64,000 nucleotides of DNA from CAVONV01 sp963697355 (lineage in GTDB: Bacteria > Acidobacteriota > Vicinamibacteria > Marinacidobacterales > DATDRI01): positions 310,001-374,000 of the forward strand of contig CAVONV010000023.1 of assembly GCA_963697355.1 (NCBI GenBank), in the 5' to 3' direction. The translations under genes were made by a program, and so were the position numbers. This document shows positions 1 to 9,923 of the stretch, piece after piece. Below the pieces are notes generated by a model. The model saw only the letters and a program-made list of their open reading frames with translations, made no database searches and was not told the origin of the DNA. Each line of letters starts with the position of its first letter. The first letter of the stretch is position 1.

Positions 1-56
1 GAAAAGCCTTTTCGATGTTCGAGGTCTTCCAGAAAATCTTCGGCTGATTCAAGCAC
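1..56 (-). CDS. xerC: Tyrosine recombinase XerC, N-terminal fragment (runs off window)
   Basis: Only the first 18 codons lie in the window. The frame starts with GTG at 56, overlapping the trmFO stop, and reads VLESAEDFLEDLEHRKGFS. This resembles the core-binding (SAM-like) N-terminus of XerC/XerD chromosome-dimer-resolution recombinases, where a FLxxLxxxKxxS pattern is typical. Established context supports it: dprA-topA-trmFO-xerC is a conserved order in many bacteria, and these genes are on the same strand here. The catalytic domain is outside the window, so the call rests on a short match plus synteny. Confidence 0.5.
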   Translation of the reverse strand, partial: MLESAEDFLEDLEHRKGF

Positions 57-1437
57 GGGAGACCTTCTTCCCGTTGTCGGGAAGCGAGAGACGTTCTCCT
101 GGGTCGAGCTCCAGGGGCGGGCTCGAATCCTGTCCAAGTTTGGTGCGAAAACGATCGATGTCGGCCATTGCTCTTTCGACCATGGCCTGCTTTCTTTCCC
201 GCTTGTTGCGCACATTCTTGTCGAGAGGCGGAAGCAGCCCGAAAGCGATGTTCGTCGGTTGATAGTACCTTGATTCCGAGTGCGAGATGTAATGAGCAAG
301 AGCGCCGAGAGCCGTTGTTCGCGGTGGTGTGAGGGGCTCCAGATCCAGGACGACCCGAGCGGCGTTCAAGCCTGCCAATAGACCGGATGCGGCCGACTCC
401 GTATAGCCTTCCACCCCGGAGAGCTGTCCGGCAAAAAATAGGTTGTGTCGTTGTCGAGCCTGAAAAGTGGAGTCCAACACGGCGGGCGCGTTGATGAAGG
501 TATTACGATGTATCATTCCGTAACGCACGAACTCTGCGTTCTCGAGGCCTGGAATCAGCCGAAGCAGTTGTTGTTGTTCGCTCCATTTCAGCTGGTTCTG
601 GAATCCCACGATGTTATAAAGGCTTCGAGCGAGATTGTCCTGCCGAAGCTGGACCGCTGCAAAGGGCATTGTTCCCGTTCGGGGATCCACCAATCCAACG
701 GGCTTCATGGGTCCAAAGCGAAGGGTGTCGAACCCTCGACGCGCCATCACTTCAATGGGGAGACAGCTTTCGAAAAACATCGCTTTGTCGATGTCGTGAA
801 TGTCAATGGTCGCTGCCGCCATCAGCGCCTCATGGAACCGCCGGTAATCCTGTTCGGTCATCGGGCAATTGAGGTAGTCGTCGCCGCCCTTACCGTATCT
901 GGATGCCCGGAAGACTTTGTCCTCGTCGATGGTCTCGGCCTCGACGATAGGGCTGATGGCATCGTAGAAATAGAGGAATTCTTCTCCTGTGAAAGCCCGG
1001 ATGGACGCCGAGAGCGACTCCGAAGTCAGGGGGCCGGACGCCACGATGATGGTGCCCTCGCCGGGTATCGTGAGAGCTTCTCTACGTTCGAGCTCGATGC
1101 GGGGCTCGTTGGCAATAGCCTCGGTGACGGTGGACGCAAAGACATCTCTGTCCACGGCCAAGGCTTGTCCCGCAGGTACTCGCGCCTTCTCGGCCGCCGT
1201 CATGATGAGCGACCCTAGTCGTCTCATTTCCTCTTTGAGGAGCCCGTGGGCGGAAGTGGTTCGGTCGGAGCGCAACGAGTTGCTGCAGACGAGCTCGGCG
1301 AGCCGGTCGGTCGAGTGCACCGGCGTCCGCCGCGTGGGTCTCATTTCGAGCAAACGAACGGCCACACCCCGGCGAGCGATTTGCCACGCAGCCTCTGTCC
1401 CGGCGAGGCCGCCTCCGATGACGGTGACTTCCTTCAT
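49..1437 (-). CDS. trmFO: Methylenetetrahydrofolate--tRNA-(uracil-5-)-methyltransferase TrmFO
   Basis: The 462-residue product is a folate- and FAD-dependent enzyme that makes ribothymidine (m5U54) in the T-loop of tRNA in the cytoplasm. The N-terminus has the dinucleotide-binding fold motif VIGGGLAGTEAA (residues 6-17), followed by the family signature LVCSNSLRSD near residue 50 with its conserved Cys. The C-terminal half carries FFAGQLSGVEGYTESAASG, the second FAD-binding signature. Length is usual for the family. It lies 52 bp downstream of topA on the same strand, and its last codons overlap the predicted xerC start, so all are probably cotranscribed. The reading frame is intact. Confidence 0.95.
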   Translation of the reverse strand: MKEVTVIGGGLAGTEAAWQIARRGVAVRLLEMRPTRRTPVHSTDRLAELVCSNSLRSDRTTSAHGLLKEEMRRLGSLIMTAAEKARVPAGQALAVDRDVFASTVTEAIANEPRIELERREALTIPGEGTIIVASGPLTSESLSASIRAFTGEEFLYFYDAISPIVEAETIDEDKVFRASRYGKGGDDYLNCPMTEQDYRRFHEALMAAATIDIHDIDKAMFFESCLPIEVMARRGFDTLRFGPMKPVGLVDPRTGTMPFAAVQLRQDNLARSLYNIVGFQNQLKWSEQQQLLRLIPGLENAEFVRYGMIHRNTFINAPAVLDSTFQARQRHNLFFAGQLSGVEGYTESAASGLLAGLNAARVVLDLEPLTPPRTTALGALAHYISHSESRYYQPTNIAFGLLPPLDKNVRNKRERKQAMVERAMADIDRFRTKLGQDSSPPLELDPGERLSLPDNGKKVSRA

Positions 1438-1489
1438 GAGTTAGAGTCGAATGGGCTCGAGGTGCCCGAATGGTTGCGTGAGGTCCCAA

Positions 1490-3921
1490 TCAGCTCGGAG
1501 CCGCTGTTTCTTCAACCGTCCGCTTGAAGGAACAATCCTCTTCGATGCAGCTGTGGTAAGTGCCATCCCTTTTTGAAGTCTTCTCGATGACGATGGGATA
1601 TCCACACTCAGGGCAAGGTTCGGCGATGGGGAGATACCAGACGGTGAAATCGCAGTCCGGATAGTGGCTGCAGCCATAGAACAGCTTTCCCCTGCGGGAA
1701 CGACGCTCAACGATCTGACCACCACAGTCTTTTTTCGGGCAACCGACCCCGATTTCTTTTTGCTTGATGAACTTGCACTTGGGATAGCTGCTGCAAGCGG
1801 TGAACTCGCCGAAACGCCCGTGTTTGAGCAACAGCTGGCTGCCGCATTTCGGACACTTTTCGTCCAGGAGCTTGTCGGCTTGGGAGGCGACTGCGCCGTC
1901 CTTGCTTTTCAGGATGCGGCGTGTGTTCTTGCAATCGGGATAGCCGGAACAAGCCAGGAACTGGCCATACCGTCCCTTCTTGATCACCATGGGCTTGCCG
2001 CATTTTTCGCAGGTCTCGCCCTCGAAGGCGTCGGATCTGCCGAGCCCTCGACCTGGTAGTTCTTGATCTCTCGTGTGTTTCGGCAATCCGGGTAGCCGGA
2101 GCAGGCCAGGAAGTGCCCGAATCGACCCCACTTGATGACCATCGTCGAGCCGCATTTGTCGCATACCTCGTCGGTGGGGATCTCTTGGGTCTTGACGTTG
2201 GTCATGTTGTCCTTGGCATCAGCCAAGTCCTTGCTGAACTTCTTGTAGAACTCGTCGATGGTGGAGAGGTAGTCGGCGCGGCCATCCTCGATTTCGTCGA
2301 GCAGCTCTTCCATGCGGGCCGTGTATTGGGACTCCATGATGTCGGCGAAGCTCTGCAGCAGCAGATCGGTCACGAGGATCCCCAGCTCGGTGGGGATGAA
2401 CTTCTTCTCCTTTTTGTGCACGTACTCGCGGTTCTGCAGGATCGACAAGATTTGAGCATAAGTACTGGGGCGACCGATGCCCTTGTCTTCGAGCTCCTTG
2501 ACCAGTGTCGCTTCGGTGAATCGTGGCGGAGGCTGTGTGAAGTGCTGCTCGGGTTTGAGGGACCGGAGACTGAGAGCTTCTCCTTCCGTGAGTGACGGTA
2601 GCTCTCCTGTGACCTCGTCTGCATCCGAGTCCTTTTTGAGGGCAACCTCGTCTTTTCCCTCTTCGTACAAGGCGAGAAAACCGCGAAACTTGAGAACGGA
2701 TCCCCGGGCTCTCAAGTTGAAGCGCCCAGCGCCGATGTCCACCACGGTCTCATCGAAGACAGCGGCGGGCATCTGAGAAGCGACGAACCGGTTCCAGATG
2801 AGCTTGTAGAGCTTGAGCTCGTCTCTGTCCAGATAAGCAGCCATGGAGTCGGGATCGCGAAAGGCTCCGGTGGGCCGAATGGCCTCGTGAGCGTCTTGTG
2901 CGCCTTTCTTGCTGCGATAGAGGTTGGGTTTGGGTGGCAGCATCTCTTTTCCGAACCGATCGCCGATGTACTCACGGACATCGGTTAGCGCTTCGTCGGC
3001 GACTCGTGTGGAGTCGGTTCTCATGTAGGTGATGAGACCCACGGGACCTTCTTTTCCGAGCTCGATCCCTTCGTAAAGCCGTTGAGCGACCATCATCGTT
3101 CGCTTGGCGGTGTACCCCAGCTTACGAGATGCCTCTTGCTGGAGCTTGCTGGTGATGAAGGGCGGTACGGGGTTCCGACGCCGCTCCTTGGCGGTGATTT
3201 TCTCGACTTCAAACGGTGACTTCTCCAGCTCGGAGACAATGCTTCCCGCCGTATCTCCATTCTTGAGGTCAACGGATTTCCCGTCGATCTTGACGAGCTT
3301 GGCATTGAAGGGAGGCGGTTCTCCTCCGGCTAACTCGGCGTGGACCGACCAGTATTCCTCGGATTCGAAGGCACTGATCTCGCGTTCGCGGTCGCAGATG
3401 AGCCGAAGCGCAACCGACTGGACACGTCCGGCAGAGAGCCCACGTCGTACTTTTTCCCAGAGAAGAGGAGAGATTTGATAACCCACCAGTCGGTCGAGGA
3501 CACGACGCGCTTGTTGCGCGTTCACCCGGTTCTGGTCGATTTCGCCTGGGTGCTTGAATGCTTCCTTGATCGCCCTTTCGGTGATCTCGTTGAACATCAC
3601 TCGGTGGATGTTCTTCTTGGGGGTGTCGAGCTCGTCGGCCAAGTGAAAGCAGATGGCTTCCCCTTCTCGGTCCGGGTCGGGAGCGAGGTAGACATCGTCG
3701 ACCTTCTTCGCTGCCTTCTTGAGCTCCGTCAGTACTTTCTTGCGTTGGGGGATGACAACGTAGTCGGGTGAGAAACCGTCTTCGACGTCAACGCCCAGTT
3801 TGCTCTTTGGTAGATCCCGCACGTGACCCATCGATGCCTGTACGAGGTAGTCCTTTCCAAGGAACTTGTTGATGGTCTTAGCCTTTGCGGGCGATTCTAC
3901 GATGACCAGTGCCTTTGCCAT
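1490..3921 (-). CDS. topA: DNA topoisomerase I (frameshifted near 2050)
   Basis: Type IA topoisomerase that relaxes negative supercoils. The ATG at 3921 opens the Toprim domain (VIVESPAKAKTI at residues 6-17, DPDREGEA in the 80s). The catalytic tyrosine is Tyr299 in LITYMRTDST. The C-terminus holds five tandem Cys4 zinc ribbons (CxxCG...CSxYPxC type). The first ribbon is in the starting frame, which then ends at 1984. The remaining four continue in another frame down to the stop at 1490. The join is around positions 2035-2060, and a one-base deletion would restore about 810 residues, a normal length for the multi-ribbon form. Because the protein sequence is conserved on both sides, a sequence error is more likely than a pseudogene. 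dprA lies upstream on the same strand and trmFO downstream. Confidence 0.9.
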
Positions 3922-4092
3922 TTGTCTAGTGTACCGTCCATTGCAAGCGTTTTGTTAAATTGTCCTCTGCCAGCCGAAATTTCAGGCCCATCGTCTCTTG
4001 GCCTCCGCCGCCGACCTGCCGACTTGTCTCGCGGGAGACTTGGCGAAGGCGGAAACCCGAGAGCTTACCCAAACTCCACTACGATATGCAAT

Positions 4093-5094
4093 CTAGCTCG
4101 GATTTCCGATTCCGTAAAACCCTCCCGGGAACGATCGAACGACACCTTTGATCTCCAGCCCGACGAGTGCCGCCATGACCCGGTCCGTGGGGATTTGGGC
4201 GAGCGCAACCAATCGATCGGTATCGACGGCTCCTTTGAGAATCAAGATGTCGACAACGCGTCTGTCGTCGCCTTCGAGTTTTTCCACCATTTTCGATGGG
4301 CTTTGGACAGCACTTGTTCGGCTGCAGAGCTGTTCTCTGATGTTGGGTCTGAGCTCCTCGACGACATCTTCGGCTCGGCGCACGAGCTTGGCCCCATCCT
4401 GTATGAGCCCGTGAACGCCATCGCTGTTGGGGGAGGTGATGGGACCTGGGACGGCAAAGACTTCCCGATTCTCTTCAACGGCAAGCCGCGCTGAGATGAG
4501 GGAGCCGCTCCGCTCTGCCGCTTCGATGACAATCGTGCCCACTGCCATACCGGACACGATGCGATTTCGCATGGGGAAGTGGCCAGGTAGGGGTCGGCTG
4601 CCGAGAGGCAACTCTGAAACGACAGCCGCGGTTTCAGCTATCTTCTCTGCCAAATGAAGGTGCTCTCGAGGATAGATAACGTCGACACCAGAGCCGAGGA
4701 CCGCAATGGTGCGACCCCCCGCGTCAAGGGCCGCACGATGGGCAACGGCGTCGATTCCTCGGGCAAGACCGCTAACGATGGTCGCACCACGATGTGCCAG
4801 CTCGGCACTCAAACGTTCGCAAACATCTATTCCGTAAGGTGTTGCGCGTCGTGAACCGACAATCGCCAACGAGACCCCGGTGAAAGAATCCAACTCCCCC
4901 CACACATAAAGGACGAGGGGGGGATCAGAGATGTCCTTGAGAAGCGGTGGGTAGTGCGGGCTGTCCAGCGTCAGCAGGTGAAAACCTCGTTTCTGGCACC
5001 TTTTGTACTGCTCCTCCGCCTTTCGCAGGAGCTCGGCGGACACGCCCGTTGGGACAAGGTGAAGGGCTTCCTGGAAGCTGCCTGTCTTTCTCAC
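4093..5094 (-). CDS. dprA: DNA-processing protein DprA
   Basis: DprA (Smf) binds single-stranded DNA taken up in natural transformation and loads RecA. The Rossmann-like core is clear: LAIVGSRRATPYG, SGLARGIDAVAH and VSELPLGSRPLPGHFPMRNRI, followed by IEAAERSGSLISARLA. A C-terminal winged-helix region (about residues 270-333) ends the protein. The GTG at 5094 is the first usual start in this frame. However, the frame stays open to 5178 and encodes a typical DprA helix-hairpin start (IVAALALARSPGLRSYDKVEL). The true start is therefore upstream, perhaps the ATG at 5203 joined through a one-base insertion. Expressed with topA and trmFO on the minus strand. Confidence 0.92.
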   Translation of the reverse strand: MRKTGSFQEALHLVPTGVSAELLRKAEEQYKRCQKRGFHLLTLDSPHYPPLLKDISDPPLVLYVWGELDSFTGVSLAIVGSRRATPYGIDVCERLSAELAHRGATIVSGLARGIDAVAHRAALDAGGRTIAVLGSGVDVIYPREHLHLAEKIAETAAVVSELPLGSRPLPGHFPMRNRIVSGMAVGTIVIEAAERSGSLISARLAVEENREVFAVPGPITSPNSDGVHGLIQDGAKLVRRAEDVVEELRPNIREQLCSRTSAVQSPSKMVEKLEGDDRRVVDILILKGAVDTDRLVALAQIPTDRVMAALVGLEIKGVVRSFPGGFYGIGNPS

Positions 5095-5408
5095 GAGCTC
5101 GACTTTGTCGTAGGAACGAAGACCAGGAGATCTCGCCAGAGCGAGGGCTGCAACGATCTCCCTCTCCGCTTTGACTCCTTACCCTTGGAATTGATACCTC
5201 CATGCTTTCTCCGTCACTCCACCCGGTTACCTTTGTGCAAACGTCCTCCGCCGTAATTCCCATTACAGCCAACGAGGGTCCCAGGACCTATGCTGGCTCA
5301 TGGTGTTTGTCCTCTATTCAAGAGACGAAAAAACACTCGAAGATCCTCCTCGTGGAGGAGATATTAATGTTGCTTGCGTGGTATGAATCGCTGCGATAAC
5401 ATACGTTT

Positions 5409-5440
5409 GCCGCCTTTTTTGAAAGGCGGCTATTTCTTTC
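5409..5440 (+). terminator. Rho-independent terminator or attenuator before the TPR gene
   Basis: A perfect 9-bp stem, GCCGCCTTT (5409-5417) with AAAGGCGGC (5422-5430), closes a TTTG loop and is followed by TATTTCTTT. It reads as a plus-strand terminator, yet the gene to its left (dprA) is on the minus strand, so it sits in the leader of the gene at 5469. The rest of the 5095-5468 gap holds only a shorter hairpin near 5345 (CTCCTC gt GAGGAG) and no convincing gene. Confidence 0.6.
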
Positions 5441-5468
5441 GAAGGCTTTGTAAAGTCAGGACCCACTC

Positions 5469-5864
5469 ATGACTTCTCTATACCAAGTTTCCAGACTCCG
5501 GGGCCTGGTAGCTCCTTTTGTCCTTTTTTCACTCCTCCTCTGCGCACCCGCATTTGCAGATTCGAAGCAAAGCAAGAAATCCAAGCAAGAAGTCGAATTT
5601 GGTATCAAGGTGGCTCAGAAAGGCCTTTGGAGGGAGGCCATCTACCGGTGGCAAAAAGCGGTGGAGCTCTCTCCTGAAAACGCCAGTGCGCGAAATAATC
5701 TAGCCGTTGCCTACGAGCAAGAAGGCGAGTTCGAGCTGGCCGAGCAGGAGTACAAACGGGCCTTGGATATAGATTCTGAGAGCGTCTACATCCGTCAAAA
5801 CTATGAGCTCTTCAGGGAAGCCTATGAAAAGAGAAAGAGAAAGCAACGGAAGAGCACTTCCTAA
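5469..5864 (+). CDS. Small exported TPR-repeat protein
   Basis: A 131-residue protein with a clear signal peptide: a basic start, a hydrophobic stretch around residues 15-28, and a cleavage site after AFA. The mature part contains about two tetratricopeptide repeats (roughly residues 40-112) with the usual A-Y/E-L-NN-A pattern (NASARNNLAVAYEQEGEFELAE). The C-terminus is very basic (KRKRKQRKS). TPR units mediate protein contacts, so a role as a periplasmic assembly partner is plausible. Its 3' end overlaps the next gene by about 40 bp, which suggests translational coupling. No specific function can be assigned. Confidence 0.8.
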   Translation: MTSLYQVSRLRGLVAPFVLFSLLLCAPAFADSKQSKKSKQEVEFGIKVAQKGLWREAIYRWQKAVELSPENASARNNLAVAYEQEGEFELAEQEYKRALDIDSESVYIRQNYELFREAYEKRKRKQRKSTS

Positions 5865-6647
5865 TCTGTTGGGCATTGTTGCGTCTGTTGCCCTCGGCGG
5901 GGGACTGATGTCTTGTACCTCGTTCTATGAGGTTCCCATCGAAGTTCCCATTTCTGCCAAGCTCGACGTGGCCAAGTACAGCCGGGTTCTGGTGGCTGGG
6001 TTTGCCGCTCAGACGACCGAAGACATGGACTTGGATGCTGAAACCACTCGTTTGCTCAGGAATCAGCTCCGAATGAGCTTCGAACCTTCAGGTGGTGGAA
6101 GCGGAAGTCGAGCCGCTGGGGGACTTTTCAGAGCGGACGCTGAAGGAAACGGGACAACTGGCCGAATTCGAAAGGCTGGAGGAGCAAGCTAAAGCCTCGG
6201 GTGAAGAGAAGATATCCCGCCAGGAATGGATCGACATGGAGCAGGACAAGCTTCTGAACGACGAGGACTATTGGCGGAAGATCGGTGAGGAATTTCAAGA
6301 ACCTCTCATTGTCAGCGGAAAATTGAGGTTTGTTTCCGAGTCCCGTTCCGGCTTCGTGCAGGCCGATCAATATAGAAGAGACACATTTGGAAGACCTCAG
6401 CTGCAGCGCCGCAATCGTTTTCAGGAGAGAACGGGCTATCGTCTTGGCGGCGGATCTCTATTTTATCGACAGCAGTACGGGCGAGACGATTCATCGAGAG
6501 CGTTTCACAGAGGAAGTTATCTACGGTCGGGATGAGCAAGTGTCGGCTCTGTCCTCTTATTTCGAGTTGATGGACCGCATGCTACCGAATTTTTTGAGTA
6601 TTTTGAGTCCGCAGACCTTTCGCGGAACACGAATTCTATTGAAGTGA
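5824..6647 (+). CDS. Predicted outer-membrane lipoprotein (two frameshifts)
   Basis: Starting at ATG 5824 the product has a signal peptide and a lipobox LMSC with Cys31, so lipidation and envelope location are likely. The first frame runs to about 6090 (KYSRVLVAGFAAQ, a pattern seen in CsgG/curli-type and other export lipoproteins). The coding sense then moves to a second frame (VVEAEVEPLGDFSERTL, to about 6360) and to a third (LADLYFIDSSTGETIHRERF, to the stop at 6647). Both shifts are in the same direction, as extra single bases would cause. Joined, this gives about 273 residues. The gene overlaps the upstream TPR gene and probably works with it. The family is not recognised with certainty. 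Confidence 0.6.
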
Positions 6648-6759
6648 AAAGCTGTTCAACTGAGTTAAAGACAACAACTCCATCCGCTTGAGGCCAGCGC
6701 CTGGCTCCATGCCGCCAAGCCCAGCGCTCCCCACGGTTGGACCTAGACGAGGTAAGACT

Positions 6760-9747
6760 ATGATGAAACAGGTCATCCTACGGATGGGGGCAACGGCCCT
6801 AATCCTTGCCTTCCTCATTGGTTCCGCCGGCGCACAGTCGTTCGCGCCCTACTACGGGAAGAACAAAGTCAAATACGACAAGCTTGATTGGCAGGTATAC
6901 CGGTCACCTCATTTCGAAATCTACTACTACCCGGAGTTCGAACAGGAGCTTGGCCGAGTCGTCAGCTACGCCGAAAGTGCCTATGAAAAGATCTCGAACG
7001 AGCTCAAACACGAGATCTCCTTTCCAATACCGATGATCGTCTACAGGACGTTCTCGGAGTTCGCGCAGACGAACCTGTTCCCTGCCGAAGTACCTGAAGG
7101 TGTGCTCGCTTTCGCCGAGCCGGTACGGACTCGGTTGGTCCTTCCCATCGACGAGCCTCCTGACAAGCTCCAGGAGCTCATCACTCACGAGCTGACGCAT
7201 ATCTTCGAGTTCGACATCATCCCGCGTCAGTTGCTCCGCCAAGGGGTTCCTCTGTGGGTGGATGAAGGGCTGGCCGAGTATATGGCTAGTGAAGAATGGG
7301 AATCCATGGACCTGATGAAGATTCGTGATGCTGCGGTGAACGACCAGTTACCCACGGTCGAAGAGCTCAATACACCCTTCACAAGGGCTCCCTACGACTT
7401 TGGAAAGAGCATTTTCGAGTTCATTGAAGAGCGATTCGGCAGGGAAGGGGTACGACAGTTTCTCTTTGCCTTGAGGAAGAGCGTCCTGGGGGGAATCGGG
7501 TCCGAAGTCTATATGCAGGCCTTCCGTATGGACGAGGAAGAGTTCAACCGCCAGTACCGAAAGTGGCTCAAAGAGAGGTTCAAACCCTATAGAGACAAGG
7601 AAATACCCGAAGACTACAGCCGCAATCTTTCTCCCGATCCCCGAAAGGGTCGTTACGTCGCGGCGCTGTCTGCCGCTCCTTCACCATCGCGAGAAATTCT
7701 AGCGGTCTTGAGCTACAACTTGCGCGACGGTGAGCTCGATGTCGTCTTGCTCTCGGCTCGAACTGGCGAGGTGCTCAAGAACCTCACGCCGGGCTATGCG
7801 GGCGACTTTGAGTATATACCTCTGACGGGGGAAGGTGCGTTCCTCGGACGCATGTTGGCTTGGACCCCTGACGGAGATCACATCGGCTTCTTCGGTCGGT
7901 ACAAGAAACGTCGTGCCCTCGTCATGACGAATCTCTTGACGGCCAAAATCGATCGGCGCTACGTGATGACGCTGGACCAAGCCTCTTTTCCCCACTTTGG
8001 TCCGCAAGGCAAGTATGTCTATTTCTCCGCGCTCCGAGATGGCGTCCAGGATATTTATAGGTTGGATCTTGAAACCGAAGAGCTCACGAACATGACCAAC
8101 GACCGCTTCGCAGACAAGTTCCCAACGGTCTCGCCGGACGGGCAGTGGCTTTACTACAGCCGTCGGGTCAGCGGAAACGAGAAAATTTACCGGCTGAATC
8201 TCGAGAATCCCGAAAAGAAGGAGCAGATGACCTTCGGAACTCATGATGATGTGGGACCGACCTTCTCAGCCGATGGGAAACAACTCTATTACTCCTCGAA
8301 CGAGGATGACAACATCTACAACGTCCGCTCCTTGGACCTGGAGACGGGCGATATCCTCCAGTACACCGATGTGTTGGGAGGCAACTTCGCGCCGGCTCTC
8401 GTGTTGGATCCGGAAACCGGCAGTGAGGAAGTCATCTTTACTAGCTACTACAAATCAGATTGGGGTCTCTACAAGCTGGATCTGGATAATCCGGTGAAGG
8501 AGATTCCGGCTGATCAAATCGCTCGTTCGGAAGGTCCGGTTATCGATTTTGTGCCTCCCGTACTTCACCAAGTGATACCCGAGAACAAGCGCAAGAAGGG
8601 GACCTTCGAGAAGATGTTCATCGATGGTGCGCCACCCATTGCCGTTGGCGTGACCAGCGGTGGGGATTTCTACGGAGGCACGGGTATCAGCTTCTCTGAC
8701 GTCTTGGGGGATAAGAATTTCACGTTCATGGCGATGTCGGTGCGTCAGTTTCGCACCTATTCGGGCTCTTTTACGAACCTCTCGGGACGTCTCCAATACT
8801 CGGTTCAAGGGTTCGACTCGACGAGCTTCTTTTACGCATCCCCTTACAGCAACATCACGATAGACCGCTCCAACAGTTTGGCCACCATTCGCCAAAGCGG
8901 CGGGATTTTCTCCGCTTATTATCCGTTGGACCGTTTCAGACGGGTCCAGTTGTCCGCCGGTATCATACGGCAGCGGTCGGGTTTTCAGGACGCCTGTCTG
9001 GACCCGGAAGTCGCCCGTTCGGTCGATCCGTTGGTCTTCCTGGAAGTTTGTGGCCAGTCTCCGGATCTCATCGTCGATACCCTCACGAATCGCTATCCCA
9101 ACGGTACGGCCCTTCCTTTGGGGATCTCCTACGTCCAAGAGACGACGCGTTTCCGGCAGTTCGGTCCTCTTGCCGGCAGCACGATGCGGGCGACGTTCAA
9201 CTACTCGCCGGGCGGTCAGTTCCTCTCCCGCCGGACCATCGATGTGGATGCGCGGAAGTACTTCCAGCTCTCCGGATCGAGCCTTGTTGCGGTACGTCTC
9301 AGGGCATTCCGAAGCGTAGGAGAAAATCCGGATCTCTTCTGGTTCGGGGGCAATGGAGACATGCGAGGCTATCCGTATCTAGGATTCGTTGGCCATCGTG
9401 GATTCTACGGTAATGCTGAGCTCCGCTTCCCCTTGGTCAACGCCTTGTTTACTCCCATTGGCTTCTTTGGTGGGGTTCGAGGAACGTTCTTTTTCGATGT
9501 CGGTGGTGCGGCCTATAACAACCAGCCCTTTAGCCCCTTCGCCTTCGGGGGTGAGACGCGAATCTCCCGAATCGATGGAAGCTTGGTCGATGGCATCGGA
9601 TTGGGCGATGCTGTTGCTTCATACGGCATCGGTGTGACGATGGACATGTTCGGTATTCCTTTCCATTTCGATTGGTCCAAATTGACGGATTTCGCGACCA
9701 CGCTTCCCGGTTGGAAGTTCGATTTCTGGATGGGATATGATTTCTAG
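6760..9747 (+). CDS. Outer-membrane zinc peptidase / PD40 propeller / beta-barrel fusion protein
   Basis: This 995-residue protein begins at ATG 6760, preceded by GAGG, and has a signal peptide ending in SAGAQS. Residues about 30-250 form a peptidase-MA-like domain with the gluzincin motif HELTH (143-147) and a downstream WVDEGLAEY (candidate zinc ligand Glu169). Residues about 290-620 contain WD40-like/TolB-type PD40 beta-propeller blades (repeated GxxVYFSxxRDGxxDIYxxD patterns). The C-terminal third resembles an Omp85/surface-antigen beta-barrel (FWFGGNGDMRGYPY) and ends in the outer-membrane signal residue Phe (FWMGYDF). I infer a surface- or periplasm-facing protease anchored by its own barrel. 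Substrate unknown. It follows the lipoprotein gene by about 110 bp. Confidence 0.8.
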   Translation: MMKQVILRMGATALILAFLIGSAGAQSFAPYYGKNKVKYDKLDWQVYRSPHFEIYYYPEFEQELGRVVSYAESAYEKISNELKHEISFPIPMIVYRTFSEFAQTNLFPAEVPEGVLAFAEPVRTRLVLPIDEPPDKLQELITHELTHIFEFDIIPRQLLRQGVPLWVDEGLAEYMASEEWESMDLMKIRDAAVNDQLPTVEELNTPFTRAPYDFGKSIFEFIEERFGREGVRQFLFALRKSVLGGIGSEVYMQAFRMDEEEFNRQYRKWLKERFKPYRDKEIPEDYSRNLSPDPRKGRYVAALSAAPSPSREILAVLSYNLRDGELDVVLLSARTGEVLKNLTPGYAGDFEYIPLTGEGAFLGRMLAWTPDGDHIGFFGRYKKRRALVMTNLLTAKIDRRYVMTLDQASFPHFGPQGKYVYFSALRDGVQDIYRLDLETEELTNMTNDRFADKFPTVSPDGQWLYYSRRVSGNEKIYRLNLENPEKKEQMTFGTHDDVGPTFSADGKQLYYSSNEDDNIYNVRSLDLETGDILQYTDVLGGNFAPALVLDPETGSEEVIFTSYYKSDWGLYKLDLDNPVKEIPADQIARSEGPVIDFVPPVLHQVIPENKRKKGTFEKMFIDGAPPIAVGVTSGGDFYGGTGISFSDVLGDKNFTFMAMSVRQFRTYSGSFTNLSGRLQYSVQGFDSTSFFYASPYSNITIDRSNSLATIRQSGGIFSAYYPLDRFRRVQLSAGIIRQRSGFQDACLDPEVARSVDPLVFLEVCGQSPDLIVDTLTNRYPNGTALPLGISYVQETTRFRQFGPLAGSTMRATFNYSPGGQFLSRRTIDVDARKYFQLSGSSLVAVRLRAFRSVGENPDLFWFGGNGDMRGYPYLGFVGHRGFYGNAELRFPLVNALFTPIGFFGGVRGTFFFDVGGAAYNNQPFSPFAFGGETRISRIDGSLVDGIGLGDAVASYGIGVTMDMFGIPFHFDWSKLTDFATTLPGWKFDFWMGYDF

Positions 9748-9862
9748 CAGTTGACGCGCCTCGGCAGGCGGACTATGGCGAGGCGCTTGACTGCTGAACT
9801 CAAGAACTCGAGAATGCAGAAAGAGTTGGGGCCGGCTGTTGTGATGGCGGCCGGCTCCTTCC

Positions 9863-9891
9863 TTGACAGGGCAGTGCTTAGCCAGTAAAAT
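9863..9891 (+). promoter_or_regulatory. Sigma-70-type promoter for the rplU operon
   Basis: TTGACA at 9863-9868 and TAAAAT at 9886-9891 are separated by 17 bp, close to the ideal housekeeping promoter. Transcription would start near 9898, about 26 bp before the rplU start, which has a strong ribosome site (GGAGGAG). The gap upstream holds an 8-bp inverted repeat (GCGCCTCG...CGAGGCGC, 9758-9788) that could end the previous transcript. Confidence 0.75.
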
Positions 9892-9923
9892 CTCAAGATC
9901 TCCGTTGGAGAAGGAGGAGACTT

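Noticed and set aside
4654..4854. Plus-strand ORFs opposite dprA and topA
   Set aside because: Shadows of strongly conserved minus-strand genes.
5202..5399. 65-codon ORF in the dprA-TPR gap
   Set aside because: No ribosome site, no recognisable features, overlaps the likely dprA N-terminus.
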